A stretch of 64,000 bases of DNA from Heloderma charlesbogerti (GCA_026122225.1 JANEZZ010001865.1:248001-312000); one strand, 5' to 3'; counted from the first letter of the stretch, positions 46,513 through 57,153 are shown. Notes: a model not told the origin generated them from the letters alone. Translations and numbers: made by a program.

Positions 46513-46531
46513 TAGACAGAGAGACATACGT
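46469..46531 (+). repeat. GATA/GACA tetranucleotide array
   Basis: A block of about seven GATA units, then GACA units with a further GATA and GACA, ending GAGAGAC. This is the Bkm-type motif pair known from snakes. Confidence 0.95.
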
Positions 46532-48399
46532 TATTAAGAATAGAATGGAATCTAATAAAGAATTACTATAGAGTCTGTACTTATAAAGATTGGTACACCT
46601 CAGACAAATTGTCAGATAAAAATGAATGCGGACCACCTTGTAGCAGGGTAGGGAGCAGTCTCTTACTAATTCTGGCATTCATTTTTTTTTTAGTTTTGCG
46701 AATCAGCAAAACTTGAGCTTGCTGAAGTTCTCCGAATTCTGTCTCAAAGCTCGTTTTGACTCAAGTCCGTATCAGATTGTGAGCTTTGTTTTTTTCTTTT
46801 CACATGCAAATCCATTAATATTTTAATGTGTATTTTTCCAAATGTATACATCAATTGTGCACATCTTTGAAATGTATGCATTCTTCTCCCATTGATTAAA
46901 GTGCATTTGTGTGCATTTTCAAAAGTACACCTTTTTCATGTGCATATTTCAAGCATATGCATGCTGTCAAATGCATTTTTGGTGGTCTGCGAATCACATT
47001 GCAACCTCAGAAACGTACGGACATCGACTGCAGTTTGCACCCAAGCCCATGTTCAGTCTGAAAGGTGTGAATTGCGTAAATCCTGATAAAAAATGACCTG
47101 AAATGAATTTCTCGTACTTCACTAACTCGTTCCAGATCACTGGAATTTCCCACCATTGGGAATTAGATCAAGATTTCAGGAGCCTGACTGCGAAAGGAAC
47201 CGTGAAAATGTCTGGACTCTCCTCTTGCCTTCCTTTCCTGTATTTGCGCCATCTTCAACCCAGTGGCCGCTTCTTCCAATGGTTCTTGAACTCAGGACCT
47301 CCTGCCCAGCACAGATTTACTTAGAGCCACTTCACGCAACCATAGGGTTTGAGATGGCCTCCACCTGGCCTTCTTCATGCATCCTCCCAAAACAGCTTTT
47401 AGGGTTGCCTTCATTTTGTGTGCCTTGTTGTAAATCCTTGGGGTTGGATCCAGATTTACACTGGACCAACTGCATTGATGGAAATGGACTTCCCTGCCCC
47501 CTCCTTCCCACAGCAGCCCCCCAGCTCCTTGAAAATGCAACACAGAGAGCCTTTCTACACGAGGCCTTTATTGCGCTCATGATTCCTCACTTTTGTGAGT
47601 CCTTTACATGACACCGTCATCCTCCAGGGCCTCTCCTATGCTTTGTAACCATTTTAGCATTTCTAACCATTTAGAACCATTTAGTTTTTCTAAGGAGGAA
47701 AGTTTGGTATTATTTGTGAATGGGGGGATAAAGCCTATAGTTCTGCTATACCACAGTGCCACCTAGTGCTTTTGTAATGGAATATAAGTAAAGGAAGAGA
47801 AAGACACGCCCCCCCCCCCCCGAAAAAAAAACATGTAAAGGAGCTGATCTTCATCCTGCAAAGAATCTGGAAACAGAAGCCTTGGAAAAAGTGGATTGTT
47901 AAAAGCCTCATGTAGAAAAGCTCAGAGAATCAGGAGAACCTGCTGAATGGGGTGAGGTGTGTGTGTGGGGGAGGGATTCCCCTCAAATTGGGTGGAAGGA
48001 CTTTCTGAAAGCAGAGCCCTTCTTCTTGCCTTAGGTCCCTTCCTCTTGCAGAAGGCAAATCCCTGGGTCTAACCCCATAACTACAGTGCATAATTGATTG
48101 TATTGCACCTGCATGGACCTGGAAGGCAGTCACACACGTTTTGAATAGTAAAGAAAGAACAGGGTCTCCTAAACCTGCACACATGCCTGGATTAAATCAG
48201 GCCTGCACAACCTGGGTCACGTATGGTGCTGAACATGAACGATGCTGAACATGGTGGAATGGGCTGCAGTCAGCTTAGTGGGTTATTTGTTTTGCAGGCT
48301 GAGGTTAGAGCTACTACTTAAGGCATGTGTAGACCTAGCCCTTTTCTCAGTGTGATGTGGGACAGGTTTAGAATAGAGATCTAGTGCTTGCTTGCTTGC

Positions 48400-48561
48400 T
48401 TTATTTATTTATTAATTACATTTATATCCCACCTTTCTTCCATTGTGGAACTCAAGGTGGCTACATGTGGTTCCCAGGTGGTCTCCCCTCCAAGCACTGA
48501 CCAGACCCAAACCTGCTTAGCTTCAGCAAGATGGCTGCCTCATGTGCCTTTAGACTATGCC
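48400..48561 (-). mobile_element. 5S rRNA-derived SINE
   Basis: On the minus strand the head matches 5S rRNA: the complement of TTCCCAGGTGGTCTCCCCTC, CCAAGCACTGACCAG and CCTGCTTAGCTTC corresponds to the GGTTAGTACTTGG and GGGAGACCGCC region of 5S rRNA. The tail (complement of TTTATTTATTTATTAATTAC) is AT-rich. 5S-derived SINEs are known in squamates. Confidence 0.85.
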
Positions 48562-48638
48562 CTCGGACTCTACACTGATGAACAAAAACCAATAGCAGTG
48601 GAATAGAGGGAGTTAGACAACTTTATATTACTTACTTA

Positions 48639-48764
48639 GGGCACAGTACTATGCATGTTTAGACAGAAAAAATGTCCTACAAGTGCTGGCTGGGGCATGT
48701 GCTGGCTGGGGCATGCTGGGAGTTGTAGGACTTTTTCTGTCTAAACATGCGTTGGATTGCACCT
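48639..48764. mobile_element. Harbinger-like palindromic MITE, TSD TTA
   Basis: GGGCACAGTACTATGCATG on the left and GCGTTGGATTGCACCT on the right; the core has lost part of one arm and contains a short repeat (GTGCTGGCTGGGGCAT, partly doubled). TTA flanks both ends (48636-48638 and 48765-48767). Confidence 0.85.
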
Positions 48765-48767
48765 TTA

Positions 48768-49010
48768 GTCACTGTGTGATCTTGGGCAATCCATCAGCTC
48801 TCACGTTCAGTTTCCCATTCATAAAATGTGAATAAAAGTAAACTTTTATATAAGAGATAAAAGGCAGTGTTCAGTGTGGCATTTCTGCCACTGGTCACAC
48901 TGAACATCCGGTGTGATGGGTTTTCCACAACTAACTCCTAATTATGATGTTCAACGCCACCCAGTACTATTAGATGGCCACTAGATGGCAGGGTTGAATC
49001 CTGATAGGGA

Positions 49011-49057
<47 letters not shown>

Positions 49058-50341
49058 GCAGGCAGGCAGGCAGGCAGCAGAGGGAACAAGAATGAGTATT
49101 AAGCATTAGAGAATTCTGCTTTGAGCAGGAAGACATAAAGAAAAGCTCTAATTGATTTTCAACACGCAAAATCTCTAGGAAGCAGCTGTCCATGATATAA
49201 GGCAAGTCAAACCTGTGGATCTAAGTGTCCCTGGGGAGCAATTAAGAGGTGCTTCACATCCATTGAGGCTCTAGCTCATACAGCTGGAAATGGGGATGGC
49301 ATCGCAGATGTCAGAGGGGCAAAGCCTGATCCTGGCTGAGAGTAGGGTGCATGTTGTGAAAAGGATGTCCTCGCTATAGCTGAAATGAACTTTCAGGACA
49401 AATTTCTAATTTGCATACAGAAATCCAGTTGATAAAATTCAGGATTTCAGCTGCTCAGAGACTGAAATTTAAATATGGGATTCTAAGTACTTTTAAAAAA
49501 TGTATTTGTGGATGCATAAGTGGTCAAATATAGTTGGCAACCATATTTGGCCAGTGTTGTTGTAAGATGTATCTTGTATCATTTTATTGTGTTTTATTGG
49601 TTGTACCCCTGTTTGGGATTATTTTATAATGAAAAGCAGGTAATGGATTCCCTAAAACAAGCAAGCAAACAAACAAAATAAACAAGGCTTATGGGTTTTT
49701 GAAAATTCAGAAACTCAGTTTTGGTTTGTCCAAGTATGCAAAATCCAACTTTCAAATGTTGAACATAGGATGGATTTCATTTTATGCATGATTAAATTCC
49801 AGCTCCACCTATTTCCTATATACCAAAAGGTTAACTTTTTCTGGTACATTGTTTTTCAAACTTAACTATCTTCAGGGAACCCTTTCTTCATCCATTTCTC
49901 TGTTGAGGTTCCCAAACACATCTGCCGTGGCAGCCCCTGCATATTGCAAAGGAGTCTGGGAGATACTTTAGGGCACATATTCAGTTTACGGGGGCATACT
50001 CACAGTATCCTTTATTCTGAAAGGATCCATAGTTAAAAACAAGCCTCCAATATCTAATATAAAGCAGTCCAAATATGGTGGAAGAATTATATTCTGGTGC
50101 CCAAAATCTGACCATATAAACTGCTAAAAGTACTCATCCATTTGCAAGTACTCCATCAGTCATTATCTTAATTCATTTAAACTGTGAAAAAATGAGCAGA
50201 GGTAGATAGTTCCAAAATGGAATACTCAAAATAAAACTCATTCCCAGTCTCTCATCAAAATCCACTGGCAAGACTGTTTAAAAGTCCAGAATGTTTCTCT
50301 TTGTAAAAACAGCAGATCTATGCTGGTTCAGTTCTAGTTAT
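48768..50341. other. Unassigned sequence with a GAAA/GGCA microsatellite
   Basis: A (GAAA)n run at about 49009-49056 passes into (GGCA)n to about 49077. A LINE-like tail lies near 49560-49685. No gene is recognised. Confidence 0.5.
49009..49077 (+). repeat. (GAAA)n-(GGCA)n compound microsatellite
   Basis: About 12 GAAA units followed by five GGCA units. Confidence 0.95.
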
Positions 50342-50545
50342 GGGGAGGGACCATAGCTTAGTAGTAGAGCAAATGCTCTGCCTGTAGAAGGTCCCAGGTT
50401 CAATCCCAGGCACCCCCAGGTAGGACTGGGAAAGGCTTCTGCCTGAAACCCTGGAGACCTGCTGCTGCCAGTCAGTGTTGACGGTACTGGCCTAGATGGA
50501 CCAATGGTCTGACTCAGTATACGGCAGCTTCCTAAGTTCCTATGG
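50342..50545 (+). mobile_element. tRNA-derived SINE with CR1-like 3' part
   Basis: The A-box region is TAGCTTAGTAGTAGAGC and the B box AGGTTCAATCCC. The 3' part carries TAGATGGACCAATGGTCTGA and ends CAGCTTCCTAAGTTCCTATG, where TTCCTATG recalls a CR1-type octamer. The antisense copy is at 5830-6012. Confidence 0.85.
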
Positions 50546-50993
50546 GGCATCACCTTTTCAGTCATAAACGTTTAAAAATCCTTTTTTGAATGATAATCCA
50601 CAAACTACTGGATAAATAGACTAACCAATCTCTGCTTCTGTGTTGTGATCCTAAGCGCCTGATTCGTCTTCCCAACATATCACAGCTCACACAGATACTT
50701 AATTATATAGATGCCATTGCTGCTGCAACATTTTGGAAGGTATGAAATCCATAGTTTTCAAAGTAATTTGTCTGTATAGGCTGGGAACATGAGTGACATT
50801 TAAAATGGCCCACTGTGGAGCATGAATATCAGAATGGATCAGACTATACCCAGATTAGTAGTTTTTCTCTGCGCAAATATAGGTGGGCTTTTACATCTTG
50901 GAATATCCTCTCCTAATACATCCAGACAAATGTGGGGAATCCAAACTGCACACAGTTCTACCTGTACTCTGTTTTTCCTAATCTCACAAGAGC
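50546..50993. other. No gene recognised
   Basis: Unassigned AT-rich spacer. Confidence 0.5.
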
Positions 50994-51222
50994 AGTGGAG
51001 GCTGGTGGCTCCGATGTCAATGGGGCAGTCAGAACTTTAAAGGAGCCAATCAGGGTACTTCCACGGGCCCTCATGGCCTGTGGAAGCACTAGCCAGGCAC
51101 CCAGGTCAGTCATTTTGTGATTAGCCACATTCTCCATGGGAGCCATTTTGTGGTGGTGCCCACACCACTTTCCCAAATTCCCAAATTCGCCCATGGGTCC
51201 AAAATGGTTGGTGATCCCTGGG
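50994..51222. mobile_element. Chimera of two hAT-like MITEs (families 2 and 3)
   Basis: It starts CAGTGGAGGCTGGTGGCTCC (family 2 terminus) and ends GGTTGGTGATCCCTG (family 3 terminus, as at 57662). The middle has CATTTTGTGATTAGCC and GCCATTTTGTGGTGG. Either one MITE inserted at the edge of another, or a composite element. Confidence 0.6.
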
Positions 51223-51299
51223 GTTTAAAGGTCAAAACCAGCACTATAAACTGGGTTGGAAACACACCAGTGACCAGTGCAGCTGGCGCAGTGTAAGCA

Positions 51300-51524
51300 T
51301 GGGATTGCATAGGATTGCAGCCTTAAGTGTGCATAGGGTCACCATGCAAGCTGACCCTACACATGGTTCCTTAGAAGGGAGTGCAATGATATCAGTGGGA
51401 CCTACTCCCAAGTCAGCATGTATAGGATTGTAGCCTAGGGCTGCAATCCCATACACAGCTGAGAGTAAGTTCCATTGCACTCAATGGGACTCGTTTCCAA
51501 ATAAACATGCACAAAGTTGTACTG
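51300..51524. mobile_element. Harbinger-like MITEs, second core type, two adjacent copies
   Basis: The complete right copy is 51438-51524: GGGCTGCAATCCCATACAC and a core of CCATTGCACTCAATGGGACT, flanked by CTA (51435-51437) and TTA (51525-51527). A more decayed copy fills about 51300-51434. The 62680 copy belongs to the same family. Confidence 0.75.
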
Positions 51525-51759
51525 TTACATTACTTCTGTTTGTGAGTAACAACTTCTTGGGTTACCGACATCGATATGTCTCTACTCAGGTGAGTTACGA
51601 AATGGGAAGTTTTTTGCTTTTTGTTTAAATAAACTTGGTTCCCATAATCCTCTAGTGCTAGGATGAGGTCAGTTTCCTTCCTCCATGAAAGCTGTTAAAT
51701 TTGAAACATATTATTTTGGCTCCATCACCTGTTTTTGCAGCTACGGAGGGAGTCGCTGT

Positions 51760-51960
51760 AGCAATTGCAAATATATATTGTTGCGTGCTTCCCACTTCCC
51801 CAGACGGTGAGAATGATTGGGGGCTGTGCTGCTCAGGTTTGATTTCCTTTGAAGGAGAGAGCACAGGGGACTGTGTTTTTTAGATATTTCTTTTATTTAC
51901 CAATATATGAGAGGGGATAAGTAGAGGCAAACAGCAGGCATGCTTTCAAAGCAGCAGACC
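51760..51960 (+). repeat. 201-bp direct repeat, left copy
   Basis: From AGCAATTGCA to AAAGCAGCAGACC, it matches 53626-53826 with about five substitutions in 201 bp and no indel seen by eye. The flanks differ. Confidence 0.93.
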
Positions 51961-52593
51961 ACATATAATTCAATAGAATCATAGAATCATAGGGTTGGAA
52001 GGGGCCTACAAGGCCATCGAGTCCATCTCCCTGCTCAATGCAGGAATCCAAGTCAGCATCCCTGACAGATGGTTGTCCAGCCTCATCTTGAATGTCTCCA
52101 CTATGGGAGAGCCCACTACCTCCCTAGGTAATTGGTTCCATTGTCGTATTGCTCTAACGGTCAGGAAGTTTCTCCTGATCTTCGGCTGGAATCTGGCTTC
52201 CTGTAACTTGAGCCTATGATTTCGTGTCCTGCACTCTGGGATGATGGAGAAGAGATCCTGGCCTTCCTCTCTGTGACAACCTTTCAAGTACTTGAAGAGC
52301 GCTATCCTATCTCCCCTCAGTCTTCTCTTCTCAAGGCTAAACATGCCCAGTTCTTTCAGTCTCTCTTCATAGGGCTTTCTTTCCAGTCCCCTGATCATCT
52401 TTGTTGCCCTCCTCTGAATCCTCTCCAGCTTGTCTGCATCCTTCTTAAAGTGTGGTGCCCAGAACTGGACACAGTACTCCAAATGAGGCCTAACCAGTGC
52501 TGAGTAGAGGGAAACCAGTACTTCTCGGGATTTGGAAGCTCTGCTTCTATTGATGCAGCCCAAAAGAGCATTGGCCTTTTTTGCAGCCACATG

Positions 52594-52679
52594 GAATCAT
52601 AGAATAGTAGGGTTGGAAGGGGCCTACAAGGCCATCGAGTCCAACCCCCTGCTCAATGCAGGAATCCAAGTCAGAGCAT
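52594..52679 (-). mobile_element. CR1 3' end nested inside the CR1
   Basis: A second 3' end (GGAATCATAGAATAGTAGGG to GTCAGAGCAT) interrupts the coding sequence after GCAGCCACAT. Coding resumes at CACATTGTGGCTC. The parallel CR1 at 61280-61305 reads straight through this point. Confidence 0.88.
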
Positions 52680-53084
52680 CACATTGTGGCTCATATTCAG
52701 CTTGTGATCGACAACAATTCCAAGATCCTTCTCGCTTGTAGTGTTGTTGAGCCAAGTATCACCCATCTTGTAACTGTGCATTTGGTTTCTTTTTCCTAGG
52801 TGCAGAACTTCGCATTTATCCCTATTAAATGTCATTCTGTTGTTTTCTGCCCAGCGCTCCAATCTATCAAGATCTCTTTGAATTTTTTTTCTGTCTTCCC
52901 AAGTATTAGCTATCCCGCTCAATTTTGTGTCATCTGCAAATCTGATCAGCATTCCTTGCACCTCCTCCTCCAAGTCATTCATAAAAATGTTGAAGAGCAC
53001 TGGGCCCAGGACTGAGCCTGCGGTACCCCGCTTGTTACCTCTCTCCAGTTTGAGAAGATCTCATTGATAAGCAATTGATAAGCA

Positions 53085-53155
53085 AAACATTTTTGTGAAC
53101 CGCCCAGAGAGCTTCGGCTATTGGGCGGTATAGAAATAAATAAATAAATAAATAA
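53085..53155 (+). mobile_element. L2-like LINE tail nested inside the CR1
   Basis: Plus-strand GTGAACCGCCCAGAGAGCTT, GGCTATTGGGCGGTATAG and (AAAT)n. ATAAGCA flanks both ends (53078-53084 and 53156-53162). The left side also has a tandem ATTGATAAGCA. Confidence 0.85.
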
Positions 53156-53625
53156 ATAAGCACTGTTTGAGTCCGATTCTGTAGCCAACTGTGGGTCCAC
53201 CTGATCGTTGTTTCATCTAGCCCCCTTTGAGCTAGTTTGCTCATCAGGATATCATGGGGCACCTTGTCAAAAGCTTTGCTGAAGTTGAGGTATATTATGT
53301 CCACAGCATTCCCACAGTCCACAAGGGAGGTTACTTGATCAAAAAATGAGATCGGATTCATCTGGCAGGATTTGTTCTTGACAAATCCATGTTGGCTTGG
53401 CCTTCCTTTGTGTAACTGTACAGTATATAATGGCTTTGAAGGTTCATAACCCTTGTGTATCTCTTTTTATTGACATGCACTGATTGCATGTGCTGAAGGC
53501 CTGCGGGCTATTGGTATGTCCCTTATCTTTGCTCCATTGCTTATACCTCAGACCTATGGCAACAGCCTGTAGTGGCTGCAGGAAACCTTACATGTTGCTA
53601 ACCTGGTATTTCTGCTTTTTTGCAC

Positions 53626-53826
53626 AGCAATTGCAAGTATATATTGTTGCGTGCTTCCCACTTCCTCAGACGGTGAGAATGATTGGGGGCTGTGCTGCTC
53701 AGGTTTGATTTCCTTTGAAGGAGAGAGCACAGGGGACTGTGTTTTTGAGATATTTCTTTTATTTACCAATATATGAGAGGGAATAAGTGGAGGCAAACAG
53801 CAGGCATGCTTTCAAAGCAGCAGACC
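53626..53826 (+). repeat. 201-bp direct repeat, right copy
   Basis: Partner of 51760-51960, same orientation, 1866 bp apart start to start. The CR1 nest lies wholly between the two. Confidence 0.93.
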
Positions 53827-54076
53827 TGCTAACCCACATGAGATCCCCAGAGAGGGAGAATATGCACCCTCAAGGGGCCTTCATCTTTCAGCTCACAGCT
53901 CTTTCTCTGCCTTCGGGTGCTTCCAGACAGAGGGCTCCCAGTCAAAAGATATGGGGCGGATTTGCACAATCAAGGAGGGAAAATAAGCTGCGGTGGCTGA
54001 TTTTCCCCCAGTGATTGTGTGAACCCAGTCATTGTGCACCTGTTTTATCTTTCTTTCCGTAGCAGATTTGCTTCCG

Positions 54077-54555
54077 CAGGGTGGCCAGGTGATCTGCTTT
54101 GCAGAGGACAGTGCTCTATTTGAAGGTGTCCTCTATTTCAGGAGTGGGCTGAAAGTAGATCTTCAGATTTTTAGACTTCAACTCCCAGCATTCTTGACCA
54201 TTGGCTGTGCTGGCAGGGGCTTCTGGGAGCTGAAGTCCCAAACATCTGGAGATCTACCTTTTGTCCACCCCAGTCTATTTGATGGGCTGCCCAGTCTGTG
54301 TCTGGCTTAAAGTCAAAGGACCAGAAGGAGGGAGAGCAGCAGGGGCCTTGAAGTTCCCATCTACAGTTAGCAACTGGACAGCAGACTGGACAGGCACCTA
54401 GGTCACCTGGTCACAGTCTCCCTTGCTGTGGTGAGATGGATTGTATTTCTATTTAAATTATTGTTATTATGCCTACGTTTGCACACGCATGCGCACACAC
54501 ACACATTTGCACATGCAAATGTTTTGAAAATTTGTGTCTTGTTTTGCACTCTTTG
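54077..54555. mobile_element. MITE family 4 copy interrupted by a family-1 MITE
   Basis: The left terminus is AGGGTGGCCAGGTG. CCATCAAATAG (antisense), GAGAGCAGCAGGGGCCTTGA and CTGGACAGCAGACTGGAC match 23945-24303 in antisense. The right terminus is not precise. Confidence 0.65.
54139..54273. mobile_element. Family-1 hAT-like MITE nested in family-4 MITE
   Basis: It starts CAGGAGTGGGCTG and ends TGTCCACCCCAG, with GATCTTCAGA and TCTGGAGATC arms. TCTATTT lies on both sides (54132-54138 and 54274-54280). Confidence 0.82.
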
Positions 54556-54624
54556 ATGGTGACGTAATTTCCTTTTATGGCCATGCGCAAATGGCTAGCC
54601 AACTTCCAGAGGAGGCTTTTTATT
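54556..54624. other. Short unassigned spacer
   Basis: Nothing is recognised. Confidence 0.4.
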
Positions 54625-54770
54625 ATTTTTATTTATTGTATTTTTATCCTGCTCCTCAGCCAAAAAAGGCTCCCGGAGCAGCTTACAATCAGTGAACAAA
54701 GAAGACAGTCCTGGCGCGCAGGCTTACAATCTAAAAAAGACACGACACACAAGGAAAAGGCAATGGGGAG
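54625..54770 (-). mobile_element. L2-like LINE 3' end, antisense
   Basis: ATTTTTATCCTGCTCCTCAG, CCAAAAAAGGCTCCCGGAGC and CAGCTTACAATC match 34035-34200. Confidence 0.78.
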
Positions 54771-54854
54771 GGAAAAGGGAGAAAAAAGAATTAGGTAGAC
54801 TGTCAGCAGTGCTGGTGGAATGGCCCTGTTCCCCCCTCTCATCTCCCAGAATTG

Positions 54855-55045
54855 GGGCAGCCCAACTAGAGCAGGCCCTCATGTTTCCTTTGCCTGCTCC
54901 CTCGCTCCTTCTTCTTCCCCACAGGGCCATGGATGTCAGTTAGCCCTGTGGGGCGGGGGGAGTCCAGCTGGAGCAGGCCCTGATGTTTCGTTTTTCTGCT
55001 CCCTCACTCCTTCTTCTTCCCCACAGGGCCATGGATGTCATTTAT
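54855..55045 (+). repeat. Two-copy tandem repeat, 102-bp period
   Basis: GAGCAGGCCCT, TGCTCCCTCGCTCC (TGCTCCCTCACTCC in copy 2), TTCTTCTTCCCCACAGGGCC and ATGGATGTCA occur at 54869-54938 and 54971-55040. The segment may be a MITE or simple local duplication. Confidence 0.85.
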
Positions 55046-55590
55046 CATGCCATCGTCCTGCCTCATTCACAGAATTTTATGGGGATTCTGTCATCCTCTA
55101 CTCATAGCCCTGTTGTGTGGAAGATGTCATTGGCTGGATCCCCTGTAAGAATTTGTCAATGAGGCAGGGAAATTGAATGACAAAAACCTTGTCTGGAAAC
55201 ACCCTTTGCCTCTGGTTGTTCCAAACTGCCCCAAACACACTCAGCACATCCTTTCCTCTAAGCTGAAGGGGTGCCGCTTCATTCCAACACACACACAGAT
55301 TCGTATGTCTCTCCTGAGCTGGATATCCCACCGTTCTGATCATTACCAACAATCTGCCTAATAAAGGAATAGGCAGCACTGGGCAGTCAGGAGCCAGAGC
55401 TATAGTTTGGATTTTAAACCCATGAGTGGCTGATTTACTGATGCCAAAGAGAACTGGTAATGGCTAAATTTGCTTACATGATTCCCATCACTGGCCCAGC
55501 TGGGATATTTGATCATCAGCTTTCTAGGAAACTCTGGTATAGTCACCAGTTGTATTGAAAATGGCTACCAGGTTAAAGCTGGGATAGCTT

Positions 55591-55719
55591 CAGTGGAGGC
55601 TGGTGGCTCTGATGTCGGTGGGGCAGTGAATCCGCTCCGGGTTTCAGTCAGAACCAGTCAGCACTCTAAAGGAGCTATATTCGCCACCCCACTGACATCA
55701 GAGCCACCAGCCTCCACTG
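55591..55719. mobile_element. 129-bp hAT-like MITE (family 2), TSD GATAGCTT
   Basis: The termini CAGTGGAGGCTGGTGGCTCT and its exact complement extend about 26 bp. GATAGCTT at 55583-55590 and 55720-55727 is an exact 8-bp TSD. Half copies are at 20702 and 50994. Confidence 0.95.
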
Positions 55720-55727
55720 GATAGCTT

Positions 55728-56060
55728 CATTGCACTCTTCCCTTCCAATGCTCACATGAATACTGCATGACATTACAGGGTATTTTACATCTTTCCTGAG
55801 TTCCTTAAAAAACAGGCATGGTGGCCAAGATGGAATTTCAAACTGAAATAGAGAAATGTGTCCTGAATGTGCCCAGCAACTTTCATTCAAATACTTCTAT
55901 CTCTAGGTTGTTGTGAGCCCTGGGCAAGTGACTTGCTCAGGTTCGCACTTGAAACATAGCAGCGTATCCTAAATATGCATGCTACATTTCATTCTGGGAT
56001 CTCAGTGTTGGAGAGAAATATCGGGTGGAGAACAAGCTGGCACACAGAGAATACAGCACC
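55728..56060. other. No gene recognised
   Basis: Unassigned spacer. Confidence 0.5.
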
Positions 56061-56374
56061 GGCTCCTGGTTTTGGAGGGCCCTTGGGCAAGACCCCCTCC
56101 ATGGGCCCCCTCCCTCAGTGGGTCCACCTTCTCTCTGCCGCTCTCACCAGCTGCCCTTGCCCCTCCTCCTCTTCCTCATCATTGCTCTCACTGGTTTGCT
56201 TGACAGGCAGAGAGCCAGTGAGCGAGTCGGCAGCAGCGTGTGAACAAGCAGGTTGCAATGGTGAAGAGGAAAAGCAACAACAGGGAGCTCTTGGCAGTGT
56301 GCCCCTGCTGGGGTGTGAGCCCTCGGCAGGTGCCCAACCATGCCTACCCTTGACGCCGGCTCTGAGAGGGTGCC
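56061..56374 (+). mobile_element. hAT-like MITE (family 5), copy 1
   Basis: It begins CAGCACCGGCTCCTGGTTTT and ends CTTGACGCCGGCTCTG. The 196-aa open frame (55975-56565) over it is fortuitous. The flanks AGAGAATA and AGAGGGTG share 5 of 8 bases, a possible decayed TSD. Confidence 0.75.
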
Positions 56375-56980
56375 GGCCTTTGGGGTTAAACCAAAGGCCT
56401 CAGTTAACTTGGCCAAATATCCCCAGGCCATCCACAACACAGACAAGTGACTCCGTCCCAACCAAACTTGTCCAAATTGTTTTAGCAACAGCTTTTTATT
56501 TCCAGCACCCCCCTCGTGAGCACGGTGCAAATTGCTGCACTGTTACAGCCGTCCCCCATGACTGACAACACTGAAGATGCCTGCAGGACCATGTCCAGAC
56601 CCTGGACATCCATCCAGTGACTGGTGCTGATATGGAGCTGGGACAGGGCAACTCACTAAAGGATGGCCACAATTCACACAGTGAGGAGAGTGCGGGAGAA
56701 AGGCAGGTGAAGAAGACCTCAGGGCCTGCCCCAGCTGGACTTTGTCTCCCCTCCCTGGCCATCTACCCTCAACATTTCTGTGGGAAGAATTCCAGGAGTG
56801 AGAGAGAAAGAGGGTGAGAGATGAGGAAAATGCCAGACAACTGCTCCTGTTCCAGATGGAGCAGGGCCAACTTCTACTAGCTGCCTTGTGGTGGAAGTTC
56901 CTGATGATTTATGTATTTTGAATTGTTCTTTATGCTTTAATTTCCCAATATTGTTTATTACAATGTTATTCTTTTTATGT
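56375..56980. other. No gene recognised
   Basis: Unassigned. The stretch from about 56880 may be the start of the LINE 3' end split by the 5S SINE. Confidence 0.45.
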
Positions 56981-56987
56981 TACTTGT

Positions 56988-57153
56988 TTTTGTTTATTAT
57001 TACATTTATAGCCCACCTTTCTTCCATCATGGAACTCAAGGTGGCTGCATGTGGTTCCCAGGCGGTCTTCCCTCCAAGCGCTGAACAGACCCAAACCTGC
57101 TTAGCTTCAGCAAGGTGGCTGCCTCATGTGCCTTCAGACTATACCCTGGGACA
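56988..57153 (-). mobile_element. 5S rRNA-derived SINE inserted in a LINE 3' end
   Basis: The same element as 48400-48561 (GGTTCCCAGGCGGTCTTCCC, AACCTGCTTAGCTTCAG). TACTTGT at 56981-56987 and 57154-57160 is a 7-bp TSD. The outer sequence, GTAAGCTGCCTTGG and AGGCGGCCTACAAATAATTG, is a LINE-type 3' end on the plus strand. Confidence 0.87.

Larger units (their letters stand above)
45431..48399. other. Unassigned sequence with microsatellites and one MITE
   Basis: Contains a (GGAA)n run, a diverged family-1 MITE, a GATA/GACA array and a poly-C run at about 47807-47821. Frames at 47156-47611 and on the opposite strand carry no family motif. No gene is recognised. Confidence 0.5.
51972..53397 (-). 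mobile_element. CR1 LINE, RT to 3' end, with nested insertions
   Basis: On the minus strand it codes CR1 RT motifs (GFVKNKSC, ISFFDQVTSLVD, LNFSKAFDKVPHD), then LFNIFMNDL and IRFADDTKL, and the C-terminal GCINRSRASKSREVL, LVRPHLEYC, RQWNQLPREVV. The frame is broken, in part by inserts at 52594-52679 and 53085-53155. The 3' end lies at about 51972 with the ATAGAATCAT octamer repeat (antisense). It is 5' truncated. Confidence 0.93.

Noticed and set aside
47156..47611. 151-aa plus-strand frame
   Set aside because: Equally long frames exist on the opposite strand; no motif seen.
48468..48558. Genuine 5S rRNA gene
   Set aside because: Only part of the 5S sequence is retained, it is diverged and joined to a SINE-type AT-rich tail; the second copy shares the same non-5S parts.
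55975..56565. 196-aa plus-strand open frame
   Set aside because: It overlaps a hAT-like MITE with recognisable termini and has a low-complexity Pro/Ser/Cys composition; no family motif.
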